A program made the translations under genes and the position numbers. The notes under the pieces are model-generated. The model made no database searches. It was not told the DNA's origin and worked only from the letters and a program-made list of their open reading frames with translations. A stretch of DNA of 64,000 nucleotides, taken from positions 60,744 to 124,743 of the forward strand of contig CADBEB010000016.1 of NCBI GenBank assembly GCA_902793605.1, given 5' to 3'. Shown here in pieces: positions 24,022 through 32,878 of this stretch (positions are counted from its first letter, which is position 1; the number at the start of each line of letters is the position of its first letter). Source of the stretch: an uncultured Eubacteriales bacterium. GTDB lineage: Bacteria > Bacillota > Clostridia > Christensenellales > Aristaeellaceae.

Positions 24022-24405
24022 TCACTCTCCCTGCCTTTCCGGGTCAAACGAACACCCGTGTGTCTTCATCAATTCCTCCGCATAGGCGGACAGCTTTGTT
24101 TCCATCTCCCAGAATTCCCGCACGGTGTCCTCCCCGGCTCTGGTCAGAGTCGAGCTGCCGCCGTTCCTGCCGCCGCTCACCCGGGTGATCAGCTCCGTCC
24201 CCATCGTTTCCTCCGCGTGGTTCAGGATCTTCCACGCCTTGCTGTAGGACATATCCATCCGGGCCGCGGCCGCCTGGATCGACCCGGTTTCCCGGATCCG
24301 TTCCAGCAGCTCGCATACGCCCGGACCAAAGAACCGGTCGTCCGTACAAAGCGTCAGCTTGACTTTTGCCTTCACCGGCAAAGCCATTTCCTGTCGGACT
24401 TCCAC
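24022..24405 (-). CDS. ModE-like winged helix-turn-helix regulator (single domain)
   Basis: A DNA-binding regulator of about 127 aa matching the N-terminal half of ModE. Residues about 15-110 carry ELLERIRETGSIQAAAARMD, then MSYSKAWKILNHAEE, GTELITRVSGGRNGGSSTLT and LTRAGED. The molybdate-binding (MOP) domains of full ModE are absent, so direct molybdate sensing is doubtful. The start is probably GTG 24405, because AAGGAGA stands just upstream of it; the ATG at 24420 lies within five codons and has no site of its own. It leads a three-gene operon with selD and yqeB. A palindrome resembling a ModE site lies over its transcription start (24441-24464), suggesting autoregulation. Confidence 0.85.
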   Translation of the reverse strand: MEVRQEMALPVKAKVKLTLCTDDRFFGPGVCELLERIRETGSIQAAAARMDMSYSKAWKILNHAEETMGTELITRVSGGRNGGSSTLTRAGEDTVREFWEMETKLSAYAEELMKTHGCSFDPERQGE

Positions 24406-24440
24406 AGATCTCTCCTTCATAACCCGCGCAGGTTTCCCTT

Positions 24441-24464
24441 CGTTATGTTTTTAAAAAAATAACC
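24441..24464. promoter_or_regulatory. ModE-like operator candidate
   Basis: CGTTATGTTTTT followed by AAAAAAATAACC is a 24-bp imperfect palindrome whose ends (CGTTAT...ATAACC) resemble the E. coli ModE site arms. It covers roughly +1 to +24 of the downstream promoter's transcript. Binding is inferred. Confidence 0.55.
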
Positions 24465-24470
24465 ATTGGT

Positions 24471-24499
24471 ATTGTACGTTGGTACGTCAGCCCTGTCAA
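24471..24499 (-). promoter_or_regulatory. Promoter of the modE-like/selD/yqeB operon
   Basis: On the minus strand, a consensus TTGACA (24499-24494) and TACAAT (24476-24471) are 17 bases apart, between the mocA stop and the regulator gene. Confidence 0.85.
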
Positions 24500-24506
24500 G
24501 GCAGGA

Positions 24507-25112
24507 TCATTCAACGGCAGAACTGAAGTATGCTTCCCGGATCTTTTCCATTTTTTCAGGCGTATCCGCGTCCCATAATTCCCAGGCTTTTTCCGCCTGG
24601 ATAACATCGCATGGAATCCCGCCGGTCTTCAGCACTTCCTGGCCGCCACGGTCGCCCGTACAAACCAGCAGCATCTCCCTGCAGAAAGCGGGAAAAAGCA
24701 CTGGGCTTCCGGCTGTCCCCCCGTATCCGAGCCTGACTGCCCGGTCTGGACAGGTCAGGAACTGACCGGTCATCTTTCTCAGAGAAACCGGCCGCACGAG
24801 CGGCTGATCCCCGGGCATAAAAAGGTATCCGGCCATGTCCGGGTCCAGGTTTTTCAGGCCGGCGTGTATCGTATCGCTTTTCAGGGGGCCGTTGTGAAGA
24901 ATGCAGGCAATTCCTTCCCTCTCCATCAGGTCCCGCACCGCTTCGCACCGGGTCACAGCAAGCGGTTTGAGGCCGGCTGCCGTCAGGCTGCCGGCTGTAT
25001 GCAGGATAAGTTCCCGGCCGTCCAGCTTTTCCAGCAGCTTATTCCGTCCGTATCGTTCGGACAGGCCGGATGCCATGATGATACATCCGATCTCCCGGAT
25101 CCTTTCCGTCAT
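24507..25112 (-). CDS. mocA: MocA-family molybdopterin nucleotidyltransferase
   Basis: A 201-aa nucleotidyltransferase expected to attach CMP (or another nucleotide) to molybdopterin for xanthine-oxidase-type enzymes. The N-terminal motif IGCIIMASGLSERYGRNKLL is the NTP-binding loop. The middle LFMPGDQPLVRP carries the metal-binding Asp, and GGTAGSPVLFP is the conserved substrate motif. It starts ten bases after the hydantoinase stop, at the end of the purine operon. That position supports a role in cofactor supply to XdhA and XdhD. Confidence 0.9.
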   Translation of the reverse strand: MTERIREIGCIIMASGLSERYGRNKLLEKLDGRELILHTAGSLTAAGLKPLAVTRCEAVRDLMEREGIACILHNGPLKSDTIHAGLKNLDPDMAGYLFMPGDQPLVRPVSLRKMTGQFLTCPDRAVRLGYGGTAGSPVLFPAFCREMLLVCTGDRGGQEVLKTGGIPCDVIQAEKAWELWDADTPEKMEKIREAYFSSAVE

Positions 25113-25122
25113 GCGTCCTCCC

Positions 25123-26523
25123 TCACGCCAGCGAGCTCGTTCCGCGGTGCAGGTACTGGCCGTCGCCGCGCACGCCGGTGAATTCGCCGTTCAGCACGAT
25201 CGTCTTTCCCCGGAGCATCACGCGTTCTACGGCGCCTTTGATCTTCATGCCTTCATAGCACGTATAGTCCACAGCGCTGTGCATCTTCTGCGCCGTCAGC
25301 GTCCATTCCTTCTCCGGGTTCAGGATCACCAGGTCCGCGTCCGCGCCGGCCTCGATCGTGCCTTTGCGCGGGTACAGCCCTGCCACCCGTGCCGGATTCG
25401 TACACGCGTACTTCACCAGTTGCGGCAGGGTAATCCGTCCCTTCTTCACACCTTCGGAATAGAGCAGCGTGAGCCGCTCCTCCACGCCCGGCGCGCCGCT
25501 GGGACACTTGGTGAAATCTTCCGCCCCCTGCTGCTTCTGCTTCGCAAAGGTAAAGGGGCAGTGATCCGTCGCGACCGTGTCCAGTTCGTTCTCCTTCAGG
25601 GCAGCCCACAGTGCGTCCCGGTCTTCCTGCCGGCGGAGCGGCGGCGCCATAATCGCCTTCAGGCCTTCCTGCGGATCGTCATACAGCTTTTCGTCCAGAA
25701 GCAGGTACTGCGGGCAGGTCTCCGCCCCCATATGCTTCCGGCCTGTCGCCTTTGCCTTCCGGATCTCTTCCAGCCCTTTTTTTGTGGACAGATGCACGAC
25801 ATAGACCGGCGCCTCTCCGACGGCCTGTGCAAGGTAAAGCAGCCGGTTGACCGCTTCCGCTTCCGCCTCGGCCGGTCGGCTGACAGGGTGCCACCTGGTC
25901 TGGGTCTTTCCTTCCCGAACAAATCGTTCCCTGAAGCAGGTCACGATCCCGTGATTCTCGCAGTGTACGGCGATCAGGATCTTCTCCTTCGCCGCCCGCT
26001 CCAGCACTTTCATCAGATCCAGATCGTCCAGCCGCCCGTCGTAGGTCATATAAGCCTTGAAGCTGGTGATTCCTTCCTCTTTGGCGATCTGCGCCATGTC
26101 GTCCAGGACCTCGTCGTCCACATGCTGCAGGACGCCGTGGAATCCGTAATCCACCACGGCGTTCCCGTCCGCCAGGCGGTGGTATTCCTTCACCTGATGC
26201 CAGGGGCTGCAGCCTTTTGGGCCAAAGGCCATGTGATCCACGATCGTCGTCGTTCCGCCGCAGGCGGCCGCAACGGTGCCGGTATAAAAATCGTCACAGG
26301 CCCGGGCGATACCGACGTCCAGATCCATATGCGTATGGATATCCACCGCCCCGGGCATCACGATCCGGCCTACTGCCCGGATCATCTCCGCGCCTTCCGC
26401 TTCCGGATCCTGCCGGTCGATAAACTTTGAGATCTTCACGATCCGGCCGTCCTCGATCAGGATATCTCCGGGACTGATCACTTCATCTGTAACAATCAGA
26501 CCGCTGCGGATCAGAGTTCTCAT
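25123..26523 (-). CDS. hyuA: Dihydropyrimidinase/hydantoinase of the purine cluster
   Basis: Cyclic amidohydrolase of 466 aa. The start ATG at 26523 (MRTLIRSGLIV) has GGGGGAGAGG upstream; the longer frame overlapping xdhD is not real. Zinc-site motifs are AVDIHTHMDLDVG, the carboxylated lysine in SFKAYMTYDG, VHCENHG and VATDHCPF. In the conserved anaerobic purine-degradation clusters, the hydantoinase opens a ring produced downstream of xanthine or urate. It sits between xdhD and mocA, matching that arrangement. The true substrate could be a hydantoin or imidazolone intermediate rather than a pyrimidine. Confidence 0.92.
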   Translation of the reverse strand: MRTLIRSGLIVTDEVISPGDILIEDGRIVKISKFIDRQDPEAEGAEMIRAVGRIVMPGAVDIHTHMDLDVGIARACDDFYTGTVAAACGGTTTIVDHMAFGPKGCSPWHQVKEYHRLADGNAVVDYGFHGVLQHVDDEVLDDMAQIAKEEGITSFKAYMTYDGRLDDLDLMKVLERAAKEKILIAVHCENHGIVTCFRERFVREGKTQTRWHPVSRPAEAEAEAVNRLLYLAQAVGEAPVYVVHLSTKKGLEEIRKAKATGRKHMGAETCPQYLLLDEKLYDDPQEGLKAIMAPPLRRQEDRDALWAALKENELDTVATDHCPFTFAKQKQQGAEDFTKCPSGAPGVEERLTLLYSEGVKKGRITLPQLVKYACTNPARVAGLYPRKGTIEAGADADLVILNPEKEWTLTAQKMHSAVDYTCYEGMKIKGAVERVMLRGKTIVLNGEFTGVRGDGQYLHRGTSSLA

Positions 26524-26539
26524 CGTCCCTCTCCCCCTG

Positions 26540-29125
26540 TCAGTTTTTTGCTTTACGGTACCAGGTGTTTTCAAGCGGCAGCTTTGTCCTGAACATACCG
26601 TCCAGCGCGTAATACGCTCCCTGCACGGCGGGCGCGGTCGGGATCGCGGCGATCTCGCCGATGCCCTTCGCGCCGTACGCGACGGGAAGCAGTTCGTCCT
26701 TCTCCACATAAATCGCGTGGATGTCCGGGATCTGCGACGCGCGCAGCAGCCCCAGCGTGCCGAACTTTGCCTTGGGAACGCCGTCCTCCAGCGGGAAATC
26801 CTCTGTCAGGGCATATCCCATGCTCATCAGCACGCCGCCCTCAATCTGTCCCTGGATGGAGATCGGGTTGACGACTTTTCCGGAATCATGCGCCGCGTAA
26901 ATCTCGCTGACCTTCCCCTGGTCGTCCAGGATGACGACGTGCGTGGCATACCCGTATGCGATATGGCTCTTGGGATTGGGTACGTCAGCGCCCAGTTTGT
27001 CGGTCGGTTCGAAGTATTCATGGAAGAATTCACGCCCGTTCAGTGCGGAAAGATCGCCTCCGGCCTCATCCAGCGCTTCTTTCAGCTGCAGGGCAGCCAT
27101 CCTGACCGCTTCACCCGAGAGTAGTGTCTGGCGCGAACCGGAAGTCGTGCCGGAATCCGGCGCCGTCTCGGTGCTGCCGCTGCCGTTGCGGATCTTCGAC
27201 AGCGGCAGACCTGTGGCTTCCGCCACGTCCTGGCAGAACACCGTCAGGCAGCCCTGTCCGATATCCGAAGCCGCGCAGTAGATAACACACTCCCCGTCTT
27301 CGATCACCAGCCTGGCCCGGCCCTTGTCCGGCAGGCCGACGCCCACGCCGGAGTTCTTCATCGCGCAGGCGATGCCGGCATGCGTCCGGTTCGCCTCATA
27401 GACGTCCTTCACCGCCAGCAGCGTCTCCTTCAGAGCCGTTGAACAGTCAGCGATCTGGCCGTTTGGCAGTACCTTCCCCGGTTCGATGGCATTACGGAAG
27501 CGGATCTCCCAGGGGGATATCCCCACTTCCTCCGCCAGCAGGTTGATCATGCTCTCCAGGGCGAATTCGCTCTGGCTCACGCCGAAGCCCCGGAAGGCGC
27601 CGGCAGGCGGATTGTTGGTATAGTATCCGTAGCCGCGGATGTCCGTGTTCTGGTAGCAGTACGGGCCGACGGAGTGGGTGCATGCCCGCTCCAGAACCGG
27701 GCCGCACAGGGATGCATAGGCCCCCGTGTCAAAGTATATATCACAGTCCAGGGCTGTAAAGATCCCGTTCTCGTCGCAGCCCAGGGTAAATGTCCCTTCC
27801 ATGGCGTGGCGCTTCGGATGGAAGTTGATGGACTCCTGCCGGCTCAGGCGGGCCTTGACCGGCTGTTTGTAGACCCATGCCGCCAGAGCGGCGAGATGCT
27901 GGACCGATACATCCTCCTTGCCGCCGAATCCGCCGCCCACCAGCATATTCTCGACCACGACCCGTTCCGGATCCCAGCCGAACATGATGGCGGTTTCCTT
28001 CCGCGTATCGTAGACGCCCTGGTCCGTGCTCAGGATCTTCACTCCGTCCTTGTACGGGAAGGCCACCGCGCACTCCGGCTCCAGGAACGCGTGCTCCGTG
28101 AAAGGCGTGCTGAAGGATTTTGTGACCTTATGGGCAGAAGCCGCGAGCGCCGCCGCCGCGTCGCCCCGGGTCACATGTCGGGTCGCGCAGAGATTGCCCT
28201 TGCTGTGCACCTTCGGCGCGTCCGGTGCCATCGCCTCGGCGATGGAAGTAACGGGCCTGAGCACCTCGTATTCCACTTTGACCTTTTCTTTCGCCGCCTT
28301 CAGGATCTCCTCCGTCTCCGCGACCACCAGGCAGACCGCGTCGCCCACACAGCGGGTTACGTCTCCGACCGCGATCATGACATCCCAGTCCTGGATGATA
28401 TGTCCTACCTTGTTGTTCGGCACATCCGCCGCCGTCAGGACCCCGACTACGCCTTCCATCTTCAGCGCTTCCGATGCGTCGATGGACAGTACCCGCGCCC
28501 GGGCATACAGGGACCGCACGGCGGAGAGATGCGCCATGCCCTCCATTTCAACATCGTCCGGATACCTGCCGGTTCCGAGCACCTTTCCCCGGACATCCAC
28601 GCGGAAAGCCCGCTGACCGACGCCGTAGGCATCGCCCTTCTCCGCTTCCGGATCGATCTTCGTTTCTCTCCGGAGGATGGACGCCGCCAGCCGGATCCCG
28701 TCGATGATCTTCCGGTAGCCGGTACAGCGGCAGATGTTCCCCTTCAGGGCCGAACGGATCTCCTCCTCTGTCGGGTTCGGGTTCCGGTCCAGCAGCGCCT
28801 TGCCGGCCATCACCATGCCCGGTGTGCAGAATCCGCACTGGACCGATCCGCTGGTCCCGAAGGCATAGACGAAGGCTTCCTTCTCGAAGTCCGTCAGGCC
28901 TTCCACCGTCTGGATTGTCTTCCCGGCGGCTTTCCGGGTGGTCAGGATGCACGCCTTGGTCGCCATCCCGTCAACGATCACGGTGCAGGTCCCGCAGGCG
29001 CCCTCGCTGCATCCGTCCTTCACGGAATGCAGGTGCAGGTCGTCCCGCAGGTACCGCAGCATCGGCTTGTCTTCTTCAGTTGTCCTCAGTTCGCCGTTCA
29101 CCGTAAACTGAAATACTTCGGACAT
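26540..29125 (-). CDS. xdhD: Selenium-dependent xanthine dehydrogenase-like Mo-hydroxylase, FeS-Mo fusion
   Basis: An 861-aa molybdenum hydroxylase. The N-terminus carries two [2Fe-2S] motifs (GCSEGACGTCTVIVDG near residue 42; CGFCTPGMVM and CRCTGYRKI at about 100-145). The Mo-binding domains follow: GGGFGGKEDVSVQHLAALA, GAFRGFGVSQSEFALES, SDIGQGCLTVF and GAKGIGEIAAIPTAPA, where the Glu of GIGE is catalytic. The FAD subunit is absent from the chain. The start ATG at 29125 has AGAGGA seven bases upstream. The family (XdhD/XdhSe) accompanies YgfK, YgeW, YgeY and SsnA. SelD, YqeB and YqeC nearby support a labile selenium ligand on Mo, but the sequence alone cannot prove it. Confidence 0.92.
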   Translation of the reverse strand: MSEVFQFTVNGELRTTEEDKPMLRYLRDDLHLHSVKDGCSEGACGTCTVIVDGMATKACILTTRKAAGKTIQTVEGLTDFEKEAFVYAFGTSGSVQCGFCTPGMVMAGKALLDRNPNPTEEEIRSALKGNICRCTGYRKIIDGIRLAASILRRETKIDPEAEKGDAYGVGQRAFRVDVRGKVLGTGRYPDDVEMEGMAHLSAVRSLYARARVLSIDASEALKMEGVVGVLTAADVPNNKVGHIIQDWDVMIAVGDVTRCVGDAVCLVVAETEEILKAAKEKVKVEYEVLRPVTSIAEAMAPDAPKVHSKGNLCATRHVTRGDAAAALAASAHKVTKSFSTPFTEHAFLEPECAVAFPYKDGVKILSTDQGVYDTRKETAIMFGWDPERVVVENMLVGGGFGGKEDVSVQHLAALAAWVYKQPVKARLSRQESINFHPKRHAMEGTFTLGCDENGIFTALDCDIYFDTGAYASLCGPVLERACTHSVGPYCYQNTDIRGYGYYTNNPPAGAFRGFGVSQSEFALESMINLLAEEVGISPWEIRFRNAIEPGKVLPNGQIADCSTALKETLLAVKDVYEANRTHAGIACAMKNSGVGVGLPDKGRARLVIEDGECVIYCAASDIGQGCLTVFCQDVAEATGLPLSKIRNGSGSTETAPDSGTTSGSRQTLLSGEAVRMAALQLKEALDEAGGDLSALNGREFFHEYFEPTDKLGADVPNPKSHIAYGYATHVVILDDQGKVSEIYAAHDSGKVVNPISIQGQIEGGVLMSMGYALTEDFPLEDGVPKAKFGTLGLLRASQIPDIHAIYVEKDELLPVAYGAKGIGEIAAIPTAPAVQGAYYALDGMFRTKLPLENTWYRKAKN

Positions 29126-29174
29126 GGTCCAGTCCTCTCTTGCAAATTGATCAGGCATGGAAATGATGGTAAAC

Positions 29175-29205
29175 AATTATAAATTATGAATTCACAACAA
29201 TCGTT
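29175..29205. repeat. AT-rich GAATTC-type repeat at the arcC 3' end
   Basis: An imperfect ATTATAAATTATGAATTC stretch overlaps the last codons and stop of the carbamate kinase gene (ending VNS-stop) and fills its junction with xdhD. Confidence 0.6.
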
Positions 29206-30128
29206 CCTGTCTTCCCGTTGATTCCGTCCCTGGCCTTCTCCAGCAGCGTGATCAGCGACTTTCGTCCCGGCTTGGATTCAGCGAAGGACAGAGCCGCTTC
29301 CACCTTGGGCAGCATCGATCCGGGAGCGAATTCGCCGGCTGCGATATATTGCTTTGCCTGTTCGGGCGTCAGGATGTCCAGGTCCTGCTGGTCCGGTTTC
29401 CCGAAATGAATCGAGACCTTCTCCACCGCCGTGAGGATGATCAGCAGGTCCGCATCCAGCTGTTTTGCCAGCACGGCTGCCGCGAAATCCTTGTCGATCA
29501 CGGCCGCGGCGCCTTTGAGGTGGTGCCCCTCCGTCCGGAAGACCGGGATCCCGCCTCCGCCGCAGGCCACGACCACATGGTCCGTCTCCACCAGGGATCG
29601 GATGGTATCGATCTCCACGATCGCCTTCGGTTCGGGGCTGGCCACCACCCGGCGCCATCCGCGGCCGGCGTCCTCCATCACATGATAGTCGCGCTCTTTT
29701 TCCAGCGCGCGCGCTTCCTCTTCGCTCATGAAGGGCCCGATGGGTTTGGTGGGATGGCTGAAAGCAAGATCCTCCGGATCCACTTCCACCTGGGTCAGCA
29801 CGGTGGCCGCGCCGATCGGGATGCCGCGGTCCAGCATCTCCTCCCGCATGGCGTTCTGCAGGTCGTAGCCGATATATCCCTGGCTCATCGCCACACAGAC
29901 CGACAGCGGGCACGGAATATACTTCTTCGGATCAGAGCGCGTCAGTTCCGCCATGGCGTTCTGGATCATCCCCACCTGGGGACCATTGCCGTGGCAGATC
30001 ACCACCTCGTTGCCGTCCTCGATCAGGTCCACGATCGCCCTCGCCGTGATCTTCACGGCCTTCATCTGTTCCGGCAGGTTATTTCCCAGGGCGTTCCCGC
30101 CCAGGGCAATCACGATCCTCTTTCCCAT
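29184..30128 (-). CDS. arcC: Carbamate kinase
   Basis: Transfers phosphate from carbamoyl phosphate to ADP, giving ATP, ammonia and CO2; 314 aa. The start ATG at 30128 (MGKRIVIALGGNALG) has GGGAGGA six bases upstream. ALGGNAL, CHGNGPQVGMIQNA, CGGGGIPV and DKDFAAAVLAKQLDADLLI are family motifs. Between ygeW and xdhD, it corresponds to E. coli YqeA. It probably harvests energy from carbamoyl phosphate released by YgeW. The last residues (VVNS) come from a dispersed repeat. Confidence 0.95.
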   Translation of the reverse strand: MGKRIVIALGGNALGNNLPEQMKAVKITARAIVDLIEDGNEVVICHGNGPQVGMIQNAMAELTRSDPKKYIPCPLSVCVAMSQGYIGYDLQNAMREEMLDRGIPIGAATVLTQVEVDPEDLAFSHPTKPIGPFMSEEEARALEKERDYHVMEDAGRGWRRVVASPEPKAIVEIDTIRSLVETDHVVVACGGGGIPVFRTEGHHLKGAAAVIDKDFAAAVLAKQLDADLLIILTAVEKVSIHFGKPDQQDLDILTPEQAKQYIAAGEFAPGSMLPKVEAALSFAESKPGRKSLITLLEKARDGINGKTGTIVVNS

Positions 30129-30202
30129 CGGTATTCCTCCCATTTTCGGGAAACGAGGCTGCCCGGGACCATGCTCCGGACAGCCTGCGGTGTTCTCAAT
30201 GC

Positions 30203-31402
30203 TTATTTCTGGAAGAACCGGGCCGTGCCGCGCTCCTCCAGTGCCTTCAGGGTCGCCTGGGGATCCTTCACCTTGGCCAGGAAGATCATCGCGGCGATGA
30301 TGTAGGGTTTGAAGCTGGCCTGCTTGTACAGCGGCGTACGGTACCGGTCGAACACGGACGCCGCGACCTCACCGTCCTTGCAGCTGATGTCGTTGATATC
30401 TGCCGGCAGGCAGTGCAGGTAGAGCGCCTTCCCGCCGCGGGTGGCCGCCATCATCTCCTCGGTGCAGCACCAGTCCTTATGCTCGGCATTCTGCGCCAGC
30501 AGTTCCTTCTCCAGGGCTTTGATCCCGTCGGTATCACCTTCCCCGTACAGGTTCGTCCGCTTCTCCATCGCCGCGAAAGGCGCCCAGCTCTTGGGATACA
30601 CGATATCGGCATCCCTGAAGGCCTCCGCCATGGAGTTGGTCTTGCTGAAGCTGCCGCCGCTCTTTGCCGCGTTCTTCCGGGCAACCTCCTCCACCTCGGG
30701 CATAACCTCATAGCCCTCCGGATGCGCCAGCACGACGTCCATCCCGAAGCGGGTCATCAGGCCGATAACGCCCTGAGGAACGGAAAGCGGTTTGCCGTAG
30801 CTGGGGGAATAAGCCCAGGTCATGGCGATCTTCTTGCCTTTCAGGTTTTCCGCGCCGCCGAACTCATGGATCACATGCAGCATGTCCGCCATGCACTGGG
30901 TGGGATGATCGATGTCGCACTGCAGGTTGACCAGCGTGGGTTTCTGTTCCAGCACGCCGTCCCGGTGGCCCTGGGTCACCGCGTTCACCACGTCGTGCAT
31001 GTATTTGTTGCCCTTGCCGATGTACATATCGTCCCGGATGCCGATCACGTCCGCCATGAAGGAAATCATGTTGGCCGTTTCACGAACGGTTTCGCCATGG
31101 GCGATCTGGCTCTTGCCCTCATCCAGGTCCTGCACCTCCAGGCCCAGCAGGTTGCAGGCGGAAGCGAAGGAAAACCGTGTCCGGGTTGAATTGTCACGGA
31201 ACAGGGAAATGCCCAGCCCGGAATCGAAGATCTTCGTCGAGATATTGTTCTCCCTCATCGCGCGCAGGGCGTCCGCAATGGTGAAGACGGCTTTCAGTTC
31301 ATCATCGGTCTTTTCCCAGGTCAGGAAAAAATCCCCTTCGTACATCCTGCTGAAATCCAGTTTGTTCAGCCGGTCGATAAAGCTTTGCGTGATCTGTGCC
31401 AC
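30203..31402 (-). CDS. ygeW: Knotted carbamoyltransferase YgeW
   Basis: A 399-aa member of the aspartate/ornithine carbamoyltransferase superfamily. The carbamoyl-phosphate motif is DNSTRTRFSFASACNLLG (about residues 71-88) and a second-substrate motif is YLHCLPADINDISCKDGE near 315. The segment DLDEGKSQIAHGETVRETA also fits YgeW. The length exceeds OTCases (about 330 aa) by insertions typical of YgeW. In the cluster it likely runs phosphorolysis of a carbamoyl- or ureido-compound to carbamoyl phosphate for the adjacent carbamate kinase. The physiological substrate is not established here. Confidence 0.94.
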   Translation of the reverse strand: MAQITQSFIDRLNKLDFSRMYEGDFFLTWEKTDDELKAVFTIADALRAMRENNISTKIFDSGLGISLFRDNSTRTRFSFASACNLLGLEVQDLDEGKSQIAHGETVRETANMISFMADVIGIRDDMYIGKGNKYMHDVVNAVTQGHRDGVLEQKPTLVNLQCDIDHPTQCMADMLHVIHEFGGAENLKGKKIAMTWAYSPSYGKPLSVPQGVIGLMTRFGMDVVLAHPEGYEVMPEVEEVARKNAAKSGGSFSKTNSMAEAFRDADIVYPKSWAPFAAMEKRTNLYGEGDTDGIKALEKELLAQNAEHKDWCCTEEMMAATRGGKALYLHCLPADINDISCKDGEVAASVFDRYRTPLYKQASFKPYIIAAMIFLAKVKDPQATLKALEERGTARFFQK

Positions 31403-31420
31403 GGTATTATCCCCTTTCTG

Positions 31421-32800
31421 TTATTTAATGTCGTTATCTGTCTTCCCCGCCCGGAACTGCGTTACTTCCCCGGTCTGCTCCTCGTCCGGGTAGAGACTGA
31501 TCGCCGCCGCGTAGAGCGCCGCGCAGGTCACCAGATCCTGCTTCCAGGTAATCTCGTTGGGCGCGTGCGCCTGGCTCTCCGCTCCGGGGCCGAAGCCCAC
31601 GCAGGGGATGCCGTACCGGCCCTGGATCGCCACACCGTTCGTGGAGAAGGTCCACTTGTCTGTCAGCGGCCGCCCGGCGCGCGTACTCATCGCGCTGGGG
31701 GCGCCGATGCGTTCCCCGCCGAAGAGCGCCTTGTGCGCATCCACGAGCGCCTTGACGTGAGCCGCGCTCTCCCGGTTGATCCACGTCGGGAAATACGCCT
31801 CCGTCTCGTATACCTCGCCGGTCCAGGAGGGCCGGTCGTACATATACATGGAAACCTGAACGTCCTCGCCGTATTTCTTCACGGCGGGCAGGTCCCGGAT
31901 CTCCTGCAGGCAGCTGTCCCATGTCTCACCCGCTGTCATGCGGCGATCCACGGAGACGGCGCAAGAATCCGCCACGGCGCAGCGGCTCGGTGAGGTGAAA
32001 TAGATCTGGGATACCGTGCAGGTCCCGCGTCCGAGGAAGCGGGCATCCTCATAATGTTCCGGGTTGTACTTCGGTTCGAGCATCTTCACCAGGCCCTTGA
32101 TCGCGGTGCTCTCAGAACAGCCGTTATTGTTCAGTGCCCGGATATCCTGCAGGATGTCGGTCATCTTGAAGATCGCGTTGTCGCCGCGCTCCGGCGCGCT
32201 GCCGTGGCAGGAAACACCTTTCACGTCCACCCGGATCTCCATGCGGCCGCGGTGGCCGCGGTAGATGCCGCCGTCCGTCGGCTCGGTGGAAATCACGAAT
32301 TCGGGACGGATCCCGTCCTTGTTGACAATATACTGCCAGCACATCCCGTCACAGTCCTCTTCCTGTACGGAGCCGACGACCATGATCTTATAGCCGGCAG
32401 GGATCAGGCCCAGGTCCTTCATGATCCGGACGCCGTACGCAGCGGCCGCCATGCCGCCCTCCTGGTCGGAACCGCCGCGGCCGTAGATGATCTCGTCGGT
32501 CTCATAGCCTTTATAGGGATCCGCTGTCCAGTTTTCCCGGTTACCGATACCGACCGTATCGATATGGGAATCGATGGCAATGATTTTGTCACCTTCTCCC
32601 ATCCACCCGATCACGTTGCCGAGTCCGTCGATTTCCACCTTGTCGTAGCCGAGCTTTTCCAGCTCCGCTTTGATGCAGGACGCTACCTCCTTTTCCTCGC
32701 AGCTCTCGCTGGGATGGGAGATCATATCGCGCAGGAAGCGGACCATGTCCGCCTTATACCCCTCCGCTGCTGCCTTGATCTTTGCATAATCCGGTGCCAT
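31421..32800 (-). CDS. ygeY: YgeY-family selenium-metabolism-linked M20 hydrolase
   Basis: A 459-aa metal-dependent amidohydrolase/peptidase of the M20 family. The two-zinc motifs are [36 protein letters not shown] and ISTEPTDG, with a dimerisation segment including [17 protein letters not shown]. Family members sit with YgeW, SsnA and YgfK and are expected to hydrolyse a ring-opened purine-derived amide. AGGAGG precedes the ATG at 32800. An 18-base gap separates it from ygeW. Confidence 0.94.
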   Translation of the reverse strand: MAPDYAKIKAAAEGYKADMVRFLRDMISHPSESCEEKEVASCIKAELEKLGYDKVEIDGLGNVIGWMGEGDKIIAIDSHIDTVGIGNRENWTADPYKGYETDEIIYGRGGSDQEGGMAAAAYGVRIMKDLGLIPAGYKIMVVGSVQEEDCDGMCWQYIVNKDGIRPEFVISTEPTDGGIYRGHRGRMEIRVDVKGVSCHGSAPERGDNAIFKMTDILQDIRALNNNGCSESTAIKGLVKMLEPKYNPEHYEDARFLGRGTCTVSQIYFTSPSRCAVADSCAVSVDRRMTAGETWDSCLQEIRDLPAVKKYGEDVQVSMYMYDRPSWTGEVYETEAYFPTWINRESAAHVKALVDAHKALFGGERIGAPSAMSTRAGRPLTDKWTFSTNGVAIQGRYGIPCVGFGPGAESQAHAPNEITWKQDLVTCAALYAAAISLYPDEEQTGEVTQFRAGKTDNDIK

Positions 32801-32834
32801 ATCCCACTACCTCCTGGATCATTGTTTGTCGCTC

Positions 32835-32878
32835 ATTATTGATCATTATGAATTAGGAATTATGAATTAAGAATCAGG
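32835..32878. repeat. AT-rich GAATT-type repeat at the ygfK 3' end
   Basis: The tandem units TTATGAATTAGGAA and TTATGAATTAAGAA cover the end of ygfK; the last codons (ILNS-stop) are read from the repeat. Confidence 0.65.
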
